64,000 nucleotides of DNA from Eurosta solidaginis. Its lineage: Eukaryota; Arthropoda; Insecta; Diptera; Tephritidae. Below the pieces are notes generated by a model. That model worked only from the letters and a program-made list of their open reading frames with translations, was not told the origin of the DNA and ran no database searches. The stretch covers positions 284,615,693-284,679,692 of the forward strand of contig NC_090319.1 of assembly GCF_040869045.1 (NCBI RefSeq), read 5' to 3'. Positions 1-10,107 of this stretch are shown one piece after another (positions within the stretch are counted from its first letter, which is position 1; every line of letters starts with the position of its first letter). Made by a program: the position numbers and the translations under genes.

Positions 1-645
1 TATAGAACGCGTTTGCACGATATGGGTATCAAATGAAAGGTGCTAATGAGTATTTTAAAAGGGAGTAATCCTTAGTTCCATAGGTGGACGCGGTTTCGAT
101 ATATCGCCATAAAGGTGGACCAGGGGTAACCCTAGAATTTGTTTGTACAATATGGGTATCAAAAGAAAGGTGTTTATGAGTATTTTAAAAGGGAGTAATC
201 CTTAGTTCCATATGTGGACGCCGTTTCGAGATATCGCCATAAAGGTGGAGCAGGGGTGACCCTAGAATTTGTTTGTACAATATGGGTATCAAAAGAAAGG
301 TGTTAATGAGTATTTTAAAAGGGAGTGGGCCTTCGTTCTATAGGTGTTCGCCTTTTCGAGATATCGCCATAAAGGTGGACCAGGGGTGACTTTAGAATAT
401 GTTTTTACGATATGGGTATCAAATGAAAGGTGTTAATGAGTATTTTAAAAGGGCGTGGGGCTTAGTTCTATAGGTGGACGCCTTTTCGAGATATCGCCAT
501 AAAGGTGGACCAGGGGTGACTCTAGAATGAGTTTGTACGATATGGGTATCAAATTAAAGGTATTAATGAGAGTTTTAAAAGGGAGTGGTGTGAAGGCGTT
601 TTCCAGATATCGACCAAAATGTGGACCAGGGTGACCCAGAACATC
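1..645 (+). repeat. Tandem repeat, 130-bp unit, five copies
   Basis: The block GTTTGTACGATATGGGTATC (or a close variant) starts at 11, 141, 271, 401 and 531, an exact 130-bp spacing without indels. Each unit continues with AAAGGTG..ATGAGTATTTTAAAAGGG, a block ending TTTCGAGATATCGCCATAAA, then GGTGGACCAGGGGTGAC. Unit five is shortened after GGGAGTGG and its end is diverged (GACCAAAATGTGGACCAGGG). The array may extend left beyond the window. Confidence 0.9.
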
Positions 646-1965
646 ATCTGTTGGATACAGCTAATTTATTTATATATGTAATACCTGCCAAGATTTTAAG
701 GGTTTTTTATTTCGCCCTGTAGAACTTTTTCATTTTCTTCTACTTAATATGGTAGGTGTCACAACCATTTTATAAAGTTTTTTCTAAAGTTATATTTCGC
801 GTCAATAAAACAATCCAATTACCTTACCTTGTTTCATGCTTTTTTTCGTATTTGGTATAGAATTATGGCATTTTTTCATTTTTCGTAATTTTCAATATCG
901 AAAAAGTGTTCGTGGTCATAGTCGGATTTCGTTCATTTTTCATACCAAGATAAAGTGAGTTCAAGTAAGCACGTGAACTAAGTTCATTAAAGATATGTCG
1001 ATTTTTGCCCAAGTTATCGTGTTAACGGCCATGCGGAAGGACAGACGGACGCCTGTGTATAAAAACTGGGCGTGGCATCAACCGATTTCGCCCATTTTCA
1101 CAGAAAACAGTTAATGTCATAAAATCTATGCCCCTACCAAATTTCAAAAGGATTGGTTAATTTTTGTTCGACTTATGGCGTTAAAAGTATCCTAGACAAA
1201 TTAAATGAAAAAGGGCGGAGCCACGCCCATTTTGAAATTTTCTTTTATTTTTGTATTTTGTTGCACCATATCATTACTGGAGTTGAATGTTGACATAATT
1301 TACTTATATACTGTAAAGATATTAAATTTTTTGTTAAAATTTTACTTTAAAAAAATTTTTTTTTAAAAGTGGGCGTGGTCCTTCTCCGATTTTGCTAATT
1401 TTTATTAGGCGTACATATAGTAATAGAAGTAACGTTCATGCCAAATTTCATCAAGATATCTTCAACGACTGCCAAATTACAGCTTGCAAAACTTTTAAAT
1501 TACCTTCTTTTAAAAGTGGGCGGTGCCACACCCATTGGCCAAAATTTTACTAATTTTCCATTCTGCGTCATAAGTTCAACTCATCTACCAAGTTTCGTCG
1601 CTTTAGCTGTCTTTTGTAATGAATTATCGCACTTTTTCGGTTTTTCGAAATTTTCGATATCGAAAAAGTGGGCGTGGTTATAGTCCGATATCGTTCATTT
1701 TAAATAGCGATCTGAGACGTGTACTCAGGAACCTGCATACCAAATTTCATCAAGATACCTCAAAATTTACTCAAGTTATCGTGTTAACGGACGGACGGAC
1801 GGACGGACGGACATGGCTCAATCAAATTTTTTTTCGATCCTGATTATTTTGATATATAGAAGTCTATATCTATCTCGATTCCTTTATATATGTACAACCA
1901 ACCGTTATCCAATCAAACTTAATATACTCTGTGAGCTCTGCTCAACTGAGTATAATAACACAAGG
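1..1965 (+). mobile_element. 3' part of a large non-autonomous repeat ending in CTGAGTATAA
   Basis: This stretch has no coding capacity but carries the hallmarks of a family seen again at 7161-8850, 18360-18990 (minus), 43659-44144 and 51590-52040 (minus). The hallmarks are repeated GTGGGCGTGG and CCACGCCCA blocks, a GGAC microsatellite just before ATGGCTCAATC (1790-1820), and an end reading CTCAACTGAGTATAA (about 1945-1958). Two rounds of the block order are present, one ending near 1045 and one at 1965. The 130-bp tandem array at 1-640 appears to be internal to the same element. The 5' end lies off the left edge. Complete relatives begin with an inverted version of the end, so a DNA-mediated or hairpin element is likely, but I cannot name its superfamily. 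Confidence 0.65.
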
Positions 1966-1970
1966 ATAGC

Positions 1971-2433
1971 TAGACGTCGAAAGGCTGCAATCGCAACAGA
2001 CTGCCAATGATTTCGCAATTCGACTCTCACACCTGCTCTCTGAGAGCTCAACTCGGCCTGAGGGAATGCAGGAGCAGTGGGAGGATATCTCCAAAGCACT
2101 TGCACTACCGCCGAGGAAAAAATTTGTTACCAGTGGTCGCGGAAAAACAACTGGTACGATGAAGAATGCCGCGTTGCAACTGAAAGAAAAGACGCTGCCT
2201 ACAGGGCTACGTTAAAAGCGAGCGCAACAAGAGGACTGTGTGAACGCTATCGCGAGTTAAAAAGGGAAGAGAGACGCCTTTTCAGGAAGAAAAAAGCAGG
2301 GACAGAAAGGCGTGAGTGCGAGGAGCTTGAGCTGCTAAGCACCAGGAATAACGCCCGAAAATTTTGCCAAAAAATTCGGCGACAGGCGGAAGGCTTTAAG
2401 ACCGGGGAAACTCCTGTAAGAACGAAACGGTGA
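1971..2433 (+). pseudogene. RTE endonuclease-RT linker fragment
   Basis: The frame starting near 1979 reads RLQSQQTANDFAIRLS. The longer frame at 2077-2433 carries KNNWYDEECRVATERKDAAY and a basic, charged helical stretch (KREERRLFRKKK) typical of the linker between endonuclease and reverse transcriptase in this LINE class. A frameshift near 2076 separates the two. The reading stops at 2433, after which the frame toward the RT is broken again. This is part of the relic element, not a host gene. Confidence 0.75.
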
Positions 2434-2593
2434 CCTTGTAACTGATGCCCAGAGAGTACTTAGACTATGGAGGGAACACTTCTCTGCTCAACGATTTACC
2501 GCACAGAGATGACGAACCCGATCCTGCAATCGATGATGATGGAATAAGTAAGTTGGTAAGTCGCTTCTTCGCAAAATATGGGCGGGCGAGTGC

Positions 2594-3895
2594 ATGCCCG
2601 ACGATTGTAATCTAAGTGTACACAAGAAGAGATATACTGCAAACTGCACCACCTATCGCAGAATCAGCCTTCTTAATATCGTATACTGGTGTAAGGTCCT
2701 GTCAAGTGTATTGTGCGAAAGATTGAAGCCCACCGTGAATCAGCTAATTGGACATTATCAGTGTGGCTTCAGACCTGGTAAATCTACAATCGACAAGATT
2801 TTCACAATGCGCCAAATCTTGGAAAAACCCGCGAAAAAAGAATCGACACACATCACCTCTTCGTCGATTTTGCAGCCGCCTTCGACGGCACGAAGAGGAG
2901 CTGCCTATATGCCGCTATTTATGAATTTTGTTTCCTCGCAAAACTTATACGGCTGTGCAAAATGACGTTGAGCAACACCATCAGCTCAGTCAGAATTGGG
3001 AAAGACCTCTCCTAGCCGTTCGAAACTAAACGAGGTTTCAGAAAGGGTGACCCCTATCGTGCGATTTCTTTAATTTGATGCTGGAGAAAATTATAATAGC
3101 TGCAGAACTTACACCGCTCTCGAACAATATTCTATAAAAGCGTGCAGTTACTGGCATATGCTGATGACATTGATATCATCGGCCTAACCACCCGCGCCGT
3201 TAGTTCTGCTTACACCAAACTGGAAAAAGCAGCGTTAAAGATGGGTTTGATGGTGAATGAGGACAAAACGAAGTACCTGCTGTCATCGAGCAAATAGTCA
3301 GCGCATATGCGCCCTGGCAACCACGCTACTGTTTGCAGCCATAATTTCGAAATAGTAAAAGACTTCGTTTATTTGGGAATCAGCGAAGAATCACTTTTGC
3401 AAATAAATGCTACTTTGGACTAGGTAGGCAATTGAAAAGTAAAGCCCTCTCTCGGCAAACGAAAATCATACTCTACAAGTTACTTATCGTTCCCGTCCAG
3501 CTATATGGTGCAGAAGCATGTACCATGACAACATCAGATGAAACGGCTCTGGGAGTGTTCGAGAGAAAAGTTCTTCGCAAGATTTATGGACCTCTATGCG
3601 TTGGCGATGGCGAGTACCGAAGAAGATTTAACGATGAGCTGTACGAGCTATACGCAGACATCAACATGGTATGCGAATGAAAGACGGTGCTCCAGCTAAG
3701 AAAGTGTTTCTATCGGAACCCGCCTATAAAAGCAGTGGAAGAGGGCGGCCCCCGCTCTGCTGGAGGGACCAGGCGGAAAACGATTTAAACTCCTTTGGCG
3801 TGACCAATTGGCGCAGGTTGGCAGAGAGAAGGAGTGACTGGCGTGCCTTGTTGGACGGCCATAACCGTTTAAACGGTAAAGCGCCAATTAAGTAA
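2594..3895 (+). pseudogene. RTE reverse transcriptase relic
   Basis: Recognisable RT blocks in order are YRRISLLNIVY (about 2655-2690), QCGFRPGKSTID (about 2760-2795) and the catalytic box AYADDIDIIG (3154-3183, YADD at 3157-3168). The C-terminal part includes LYGAEACTMTTSD, FERKVLRKIYGPL and GRGRPPLCWRDQAENDLNSF. Breaks are visible: a frameshift around 2850, a TAG at 3296-3298, and a deletion before the block at 3432 that joins two diverged segments. The frame changes again at about 3670. The catalytic YADD residues survive but the gene cannot make a full protein. Confidence 0.85.
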
Positions 3896-3903
3896 GTAAG
3901 TAT

Positions 3904-5640
3904 TTCACTTGTTTTTGAGGACTTGTTTCATTTCAGAGTTATTTCACTGTACTCAATATAGCTTGTCCTTTAAGAAAATTCAAATGAAAAACGAAGCCGC
4001 CAAATTGGAGTAAGGTGTTAAGTCTTCTTAAAAACCTAGGGAAAGTTGCGAAAAGCGAGACTTGTTAGAGCGAGTATAGTGATCAGACGAAGGTCTATAT
4101 TCTAATTTCTGTGCGGACAAGCACTTCAGGAAATAGCAAGGGTGAGGAAAGTAGTATCAAAGTGAGATAGGGCACATGGGCTAATAAAGAAAGATAACGT
4201 TACGATATATATATCCCGCCGGGAGATGATGGGGAAGAGATTAAAACCAACATCACCTCTTGAAATACGAGGCCAACAGTACAAAGTTGGTCAAAGTTGA
4301 GTTGATAACGGCTCAAAACGCTTAAAGCATACCAAAACAGGTAGCCCAGACTCGAGTACCAAATCACTACATCATTTTTGCTCAGAACCAATGAAAGGCT
4401 AATAGACCTGTCTATGAAGTTGAGAATTAGGAGACCGTGGCAGAGCTTTCAGCAATGTTACATTGATAATCAATATGTGACCGCGGAATCAGTAATAAGG
4501 GGCACGCCGATATAACTACAACACCTTCAACCGACTGCCTAAGCGGTTCGTCACGGGATCAGCCACACACGGATAATGCAGATGTTGTTTCAGCCATGTC
4601 TGCGAAAAATCACTTTGATGTCGGATATATTAGGTCCCGAATGGGACTATGTGTAAACTGGAATGGGATCCCTACAGAAGAAACAAAACATTTATTATCA
4701 ATTTAATATACAGGGTCACGCATTCCTTCAGATGGAGCTAATGAAGGACATTTTGAAGTCATTATAAGGGTAACGTAATTAACTTGAATTAATGGACCAC
4801 GAATGGCTGATAAGTTATCATAAATGTTATGTATACGCAATGTACATTTATAAGTATGTAAAATAGCAGTATTCAAACTGGGATTGCTAGGTTTGCTACT
4901 CGTTATGTACAAGTTTTACGAAATATAAACTAACGCTTCAACTGATTTGCAAGGATGTTGTAATGTGTAACGGCTGGTAACAAAGAGAAGATTTATACTA
5001 AGAATATTGGTATAAATCTCGTTTTGTAGTCCGCCTAATTTTGTATAATTAAATATATTAATGTACACAGTAGAACATAATTTATTTCGCGTATTGATGT
5101 ATTTTTGTATAAAAAACTCTTGGATGTTTTGATTTATAAATTAATGTGAACACCAGTAAAAACGAATGCCAATTGTTATTATTTAATCAACATTTATAAA
5201 AGTAAAGAAAAGTTTCTTCAACGATTTGAATTGAATTTGGCAGCAAGCCAAATTTGTTTCCATTAAGTACCAATGATCATATGTACTCATTTAGGATGTA
5301 GCTAATAGATTGGACGGTAAAAGACATGCTTTTATTGCGGCTATCTTGTCAGCTAAGCAGATGCACATGAATTCGAATAATTTGCATGACGTTGAGATAA
5401 ACCATTAATATGCGGTAGTGCACTACTTTTTGGCGGCAATGAGAACATATGGTTAATTGCTAATTATTTTGCTATCCAATTGCAGTGTTTAAAGCTGATG
5501 ACAGAAGGTTTTTGGTCTAAGATTATTTCAAAGCACCTCACAGAACACAACTTAAGCTGCTAATGATATTCTATTGAATGGCTGCGCTAGTTCATAGAAA
5601 AGAGTTTAGAGCGGTTTTTCCTAAACGCTGTCGGACTTTG
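3904..5640. other. No gene recognised
   Basis: AT-rich sequence with short open frames only. Around 4200-4700 GC content rises and the sequence looks like a decayed element (for example GGGGCACGCCGATATAAC near 4500), but I found no domain or terminal repeat to identify it. Confidence 0.4.
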
Positions 5641-5690
5641 GGTTAACTTACTTAACTGGCGCTTAACCGTTTGAACGGCCCGCTCAGCAG
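5641..5690 (-). repeat. Possible RTE 3' end fragment
   Basis: CTTACTTAACTGGCGCTTAA followed by CCGTTTGAACGG is the reverse complement of the RTE 3' terminus seen at 3866-3900. Only about 45 bp matches, so it is a small remnant at best. Confidence 0.35.
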
Positions 5691-5734
5691 GGATGACAGC
5701 ATTACTTGCACGTTAATAAACGAGCAGCTTGATC

Positions 5735-6010
5735 CCCAGTAGGTTATGAGATTAGGATATACCCGCGGCAGATATGCTCTGGCAACCCATAGTTCCTCAT
5801 GGATCTGGGGGGTGGGAGGGCGGTATGGCCTAGAAGGTTACATGTGGTCATACTAAACCGTTCCCGAGATGGCCGGGCTAGTATCTTAATGGTACTTGTT
5901 ACCGGAACGTACCGGAGATATGTCCGGCAAAGTGACGGGCCATCAATACGATAACACCTCCCACAACCTTCGTGTAGTGTCCTTGTCGCTAGCAAAATAA
6001 CAACAGCGGC
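5735..6010 (+). repeat. Possible 3'-terminal fragment of a non-LTR retrotransposon
   Basis: A GC-richer block containing CCCGAGATGGCCGGGCTAG, TACCGGAACGTACCGGAGA and a final GTCCTTGTCGCTAGCAAAAT then AACAACAG. I recall similar text as the 3' untranslated end of jockey- or R1-like LINEs in flies, where GTCGCTA is followed by (CAA)n. No coding part is present here. The identification rests on memory of the family and is tentative. Confidence 0.35.
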
Positions 6011-7160
6011 TTGCTCGCAGGTGCACCTTGTGGTGGTCAGACGCTGCCGATGAAATCCCCTAGCTAACGCTTGAACCGATTATGTTAGAGTGCCCTAGCC
6101 ATTATCGCCTTCTCACCCAGATGATACTTGACCGCATGCAACCGGCAGTAGTAAGCTGCTTGCACCTCATGCAAAATACCCGTCTGGCTACTCCCTATTG
6201 AATGGCGGACACTTGCGTGGACTTTTATAAACGGCTAGGTTAAACTGGATTTATTTTTGTTACTGATATTCCTAACCCAATGACAGCCAGAAAAATAAAT
6301 AATTAAAATCAAATTTATTTATTTTTTAATTAAATGTGATTTAGGTGGATTTATGGATCAGAATAATAAAATAATTTTTTATGGTGCTTTATTCATTGTT
6401 GCCTCGATTGCTTCAAAAAATGTTCAAAAAGTTTCAGTTTTGGTTTTGATTGCGTTCTTCAAAAATTAGTGTGATACCACCTTTGAAAGGAAAAATCGTA
6501 AGCTGATTGCAAATCGCAACAACAGCAAAATATCAAGAAAACATTTGATAAAAGCTCACCTGGAGCAAGTGGCTTGTTTGTGTATGGATTGAATTTGGAT
6601 GCGGGAGAGGCCTCAAGAGATGTATTCTGCTAGGAATTCCTTCACAGTGAATTCTTTAACTCTCGACAGGAGGCCGATGATATATTTTGTGATGTTACTA
6701 TTTCTGTAGACATCCCGGTCCATAGACAGCCCACATATTAAACTCAATTCCGCTCGAAAGTGGCTGTCACATGGCCCCTTCAGCTTTATAGCCTAACTAT
6801 TTAGTCACTTGCACTTCAGTTGTATCAGCGGAAGCCCACATACGTGCTGTAACTCTTCAAATTTCCCCCTTTCTTCGCATTGAAATAACGGCTTCTTATT
6901 ATAAATGCCATACAAGCCCTTAAAAGAATGCAACCTATTCATTTTATCTCTGCGCGACACGTCTTTTCAATGTAACCATATTTCATGCTAATTTATTTTG
7001 ATCAGCTGCAATTTTCATTCGTTTCAGTTCATCGAAAATAGGAAAGTGAGCCAAAATAAACAAATCAGCCCAATGTAATTAATGTGCAGGTGTATATAAA
7101 TCAAACAAAGTAAGACACCGATTATTTGCTTTCCTTTTAATTGAATGAAATTAAAAAAAC
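6011..7160. other. No gene recognised
   Basis: AT-rich intergenic sequence without a convincing reading frame or terminal repeat. The block at about 6540-6870 has a more balanced composition but gives no protein that I recognise in any frame. Confidence 0.4.
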
Positions 7161-7341
7161 AACAAGTAAAGGTGTCTAAGTTCGGGTGTAACCGAACATT
7201 ATATACTCAGCGTGAGCTTCAATTGCACATTTCATTTCAGATAAATTACTTTTCTACATAACACGTGGCACCGCCCGTTTAAGAAAAATTTCTCCTCATT
7301 TCCTCTTAAAATAAAACTTGATAAGTGAAATATCATTGATT

Positions 7342-7607
7342 TTGTGCCCTGCACTTGCCAGGCTAAGACTCCAGCTATTAGGAGTGATACAGCTGTCAGA
7401 TCTAGAAGCAGCAAGTGGCTTAAGTCCTAGGAAGCTTCTAGTATTTGCCAAGAGGACGGAGTTATTTTATAACATAGGTCCTGGTTTTTGATAGGGTTTT
7501 TCAGTTTGGTCGCTAAAACAAACTTCTGGTAACACTACGGACTCAATCAGCCTATGTGAGGTCCTCGTGGACCGGCCAGTTCAACCTAACCTAACCTATA
7601 GCTTATT
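7342..7607 (+). mobile_element. Nested retroposon fragment with an (AACCT)n tail
   Basis: This segment interrupts the surrounding repeat. The flanks ATATCATTGAT and ATATAGCTTA lie close together in the neighbouring internal unit at about 8170-8215. It ends GACCGGCCAGTTCAACCTAA followed by CCTAACCTA, a short AACCT tandem tail as seen at 3' ends of some insect non-LTR elements or SINEs. No coding part is visible. The start position is approximate. Confidence 0.5.
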
Positions 7608-8240
7608 ATTCTAATCTACGATCCTTTTAAACTTGTTTTATATCTAAGTTGCCGTAGTCTTTAACCGATCCCGTCCACTTTTTCTAGAAATATTTTCTAC
7701 TATAGGGAAAATTTGTCTACCCAATTTTATTACGATCCGTTAATTTTTCTTCGAGTTATGGCTCCCGAAACATAGAAAATTGCTTTGTCATAAAAGGGGC
7801 GTTGCCTCCCCCATTTTTTTAAATTTTAGTGTTTTCCAACTTAATGTTATATGTCAATTTAAAAAGTAAAATTCTATTGATACAAAGCTCTTTTTCGCTA
7901 AGATATAGCTAATTATTTTCGTCTACGACCCTTTTAAAAATCTTTTGCATAAAAGTGGGCGTGGTTTTTAACCGATCTCGTCCATTTTTTCTAGAAATAT
8001 TTCCAGCTATAGGGAAAATCTGTGTACCCAATTTTATTACGATCCGTTAATTTTTCTTGCAGTTATGGCTCCCGAAACATAGAAAATTGCTTAATCATAA
8101 AAGGGGCGTTGCCACGCCCATTTTTTTAAATTTGAAGTTTTTCCTATTTACTGTTATATATCCACTTGGGAAATGAAATAGCATTGATATAAAGCTCTTT
8201 GTTGCAAATATATAGCTTATTTTATTCGTACACGACCCAT
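7608..8240 (+). repeat. Internal ~300-bp tandem units
   Basis: TATAGCTTATT or TATAGCTAATT, followed by a TCTACGACCC-like block, recurs near 7608, 7909 and 8209. Each unit contains ACCGATC.CGTCCA.TTTTTCT, TATGGCTCCCGAAACATAGA and AAAGGGGCGTTGCC. Units one and two are the most alike; the third is shortened. Confidence 0.7.
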
Positions 8241-8850
8241 TTAGAAATATTTTATATAAAAGTGGGCGTGGTTCTTAACCGATTGCGTTAATTTTTCTTC
8301 AAAGCATTCCTTACAGTAAGGACAACCTCTCTGCCAAATTTTGTTACGATAGGTTTAACGATTTTTGATTTATGATTAATAATATTTGTAAAATTTATTT
8401 CATCACAAGTGGGCGGTGCCACGCCCATTTTAAAAAATGTTTCAAATTTTTGTCAAGAGTCTCAATATCAGTCCACACGTCAAATTTCAACATTCTAGGT
8501 GTATTATTTACTAATTAATCAGGTTTTTTGTGTTTTCAAAAATGTTATATATATGAAATGTGGGCGTGGTTATCATCCGATTTCGCCCATTTTCAATACG
8601 AATCTATTATGTGTCCAGATAAGCTCGTGTACCAAATTTGGTGAAGATATCTCAATATTTACTCAAGTTATCCTGTTAACGGGCAGACGGACGGACGGAC
8701 GGACATGGCTCAATCAATTTTTTTTTTCGACACTGATGATTTTGATATATAGAAGTCTATATCTATCTCGATTCCTTTATATCTGTACAACCAACCGGTA
8801 TCCAATCAAAGTTAATATACTCTGTGTGCAAAGCACGCTGAGTATAAAAA

Positions 8851-9511
8851 CGTCAAGACACTGACCATCGATTATGCACACTGTCTAGATGCATGCAATG
8901 ATGAAGAAGATGGAACATTTGACATTGTATGTATAAAATACCCAGCAGAGCAATAAGGGCTGAAAATATGCAACACATAATCAGGCCGTTACTGTAAAAA
9001 AATCGATTAGTATTAATCGATTACTTGACTAAACAACTTTTCCTAATCGCCTAATAGTGTTTGAAGAGTCGATTACCAAGAGCTCGCTCTACTTATCGTT
9101 CTAAGACATCATTTCGCAGATGGTAATGTAAAGAAAATTAGGCTATTAAAATTGATTTAAATCGACCTAATATTTTGTATGGCATCTCTTATCGAAATTT
9201 GTCACCTATCTCGAAAACGGTATATAAACAACTTTGCCAAATAATTGCTCTATCTTTATTTTATTTTACCTTGGTATTTCTTTTATAGTACGTAAATAAA
9301 ATGTATTTATGCACATGGAGTAATAGAATTCTTAAAGTAAAGCGTTAAAGTTCATTGCCTCTAGTAGATCAAAAATCATTATCAAAGATTAATTAGCGCG
9401 AAAAATGCATTGATTGAAATATTGTGTACGAGAGGAAAAAATGTATTATTCTAACTACTTGTTAACTGGTTTTACACCGCCGTCACCCTTTTTACAACTT
9501 TGCGCACTTTG
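8851..9511 (-). other. 3' flank and likely 3' UTR of the carboxypeptidase gene
   Basis: No open frame of note. On the minus strand two overlapping AATAAA hexamers (9255-9265) lie about 250 nt downstream of the stop codon at 9512-9514 and are candidate polyadenylation signals. Around 9000-9030 there is a short ATCGATTAGTATTAATCGAT palindrome. Confidence 0.4.
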
Positions 9512-10107
9512 TCAGCGATGATCAGCATCAAAACTACTCGCCTTACGATTTAAACTACCACGCGTCAGCTGGTTGAGATCAATAATCGATAAATATGGTT
9601 TTGGCGGTATATTCAATGGCTGTTCGAATGTTACAGATTTAGTTGAACGCTCTGCCGTAGCGGCACGTCCATGTTGATACGCCTGCGATCTACCAGCGCC
9701 ACCAAAATCTCCTAAATGATCATATCGCCCACATTTGAGAGCCAACAAAGCATACTGATCATGTGTAACAGCAGAACTACCGTGACTGCGCCGATAATTG
9801 CGATAACCACTAAAGAGACTGCTGCCCGGTGCTGTGGGACGTGTAGGCGAGAAACCGCCTTCGTCGGAAGACCCACCCGAATCGTAATGTATTGAGAGAT
9901 TCGTATAAGCAATGGGTGCATAGGAACGTGTGGTCTTTGGACGTATCTTCACTTCGTAGCGCGTGCGTGAACGTGAACGTGAGTGATGAGTTCGTGGACG
10001 ATTGCGTCGACGTACCCGCACTTCCGATACCAAAGGCGTAGGCAGTACATTGATGAAGCGATAATAGTGTAGAAAAGTGCGCGCCAAATTGCGACCACAG
10101 CGGTAAT
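9512..10107 (-). CDS. AGBL4: CCP6-like exon 5 (end of peptidase domain, C-terminal tail)
   Basis: Acceptor TTAACTTTACAG, beginning (G)YYRCGRNLARTFLHYYRF, the conserved end of the CCP6 peptidase domain. It is followed by an Arg-rich stretch (VRVRRRNRPRTHHSRSRSRT) and a Ser/Gly/Thr-rich tail to the TGA at 9512-9514. The tail is unlikely to be catalytic; its basic patch could bind microtubules or direct localisation, which is inference only. Confidence 0.9.

Larger units (their letters stand above)
1968..3903 (+). mobile_element. 5'-truncated, decayed RTE-type non-LTR retrotransposon
   Basis: Conceptual translation in shifting frames gives the endonuclease-RT linker, the reverse transcriptase and the C-terminal region of an RTE-type LINE of the class often annotated as craniofacial development protein 2-like. 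It has no 5' endonuclease domain, as expected for a 5'-truncated copy, and starts directly after the GAGTATAATA end of the preceding repeat. The 3' end is GCGCCAATTAAGTAAGTAAG, a short microsatellite tail typical of RTE elements. At least four frameshifts or stops make it inactive. The same 3' end recurs on the minus strand at 11818-12112 and 34312-34490, and perhaps at 5641-5690. Confidence 0.85.
7161..8850 (+). mobile_element. Complete copy of the CCGAACATTAYATACTCAG repeat family
   Basis: The left end reads AAGTTCGGGTGTAACCGAAC followed by ATTATATACTCAGCGTGAGC. The right end reads ACTCTGTGTGCAAAGCACGC then TGAGTATAAAA. The inner TATACTCAGCGTG (left) and CACGCTGAGTATA (right) are inverted repeats. 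Inside, GTGGGCGTGG and CCACGCCCA alternate, and a (GGAC)n microsatellite precedes ATGGCTCAATCAA (8690-8715). It is non-coding and about 1.69 kb long, including a nested insertion at about 7342-7607. It is the most complete family member in the window. Confidence 0.7.

Noticed and set aside
7575..7607. Telomere repeat (CCTAA)n
   Set aside because: Only three units, at the 3' end of a retroposon-like fragment. Flies do not use TTAGG telomeres, so a retroposon tail is the better explanation.
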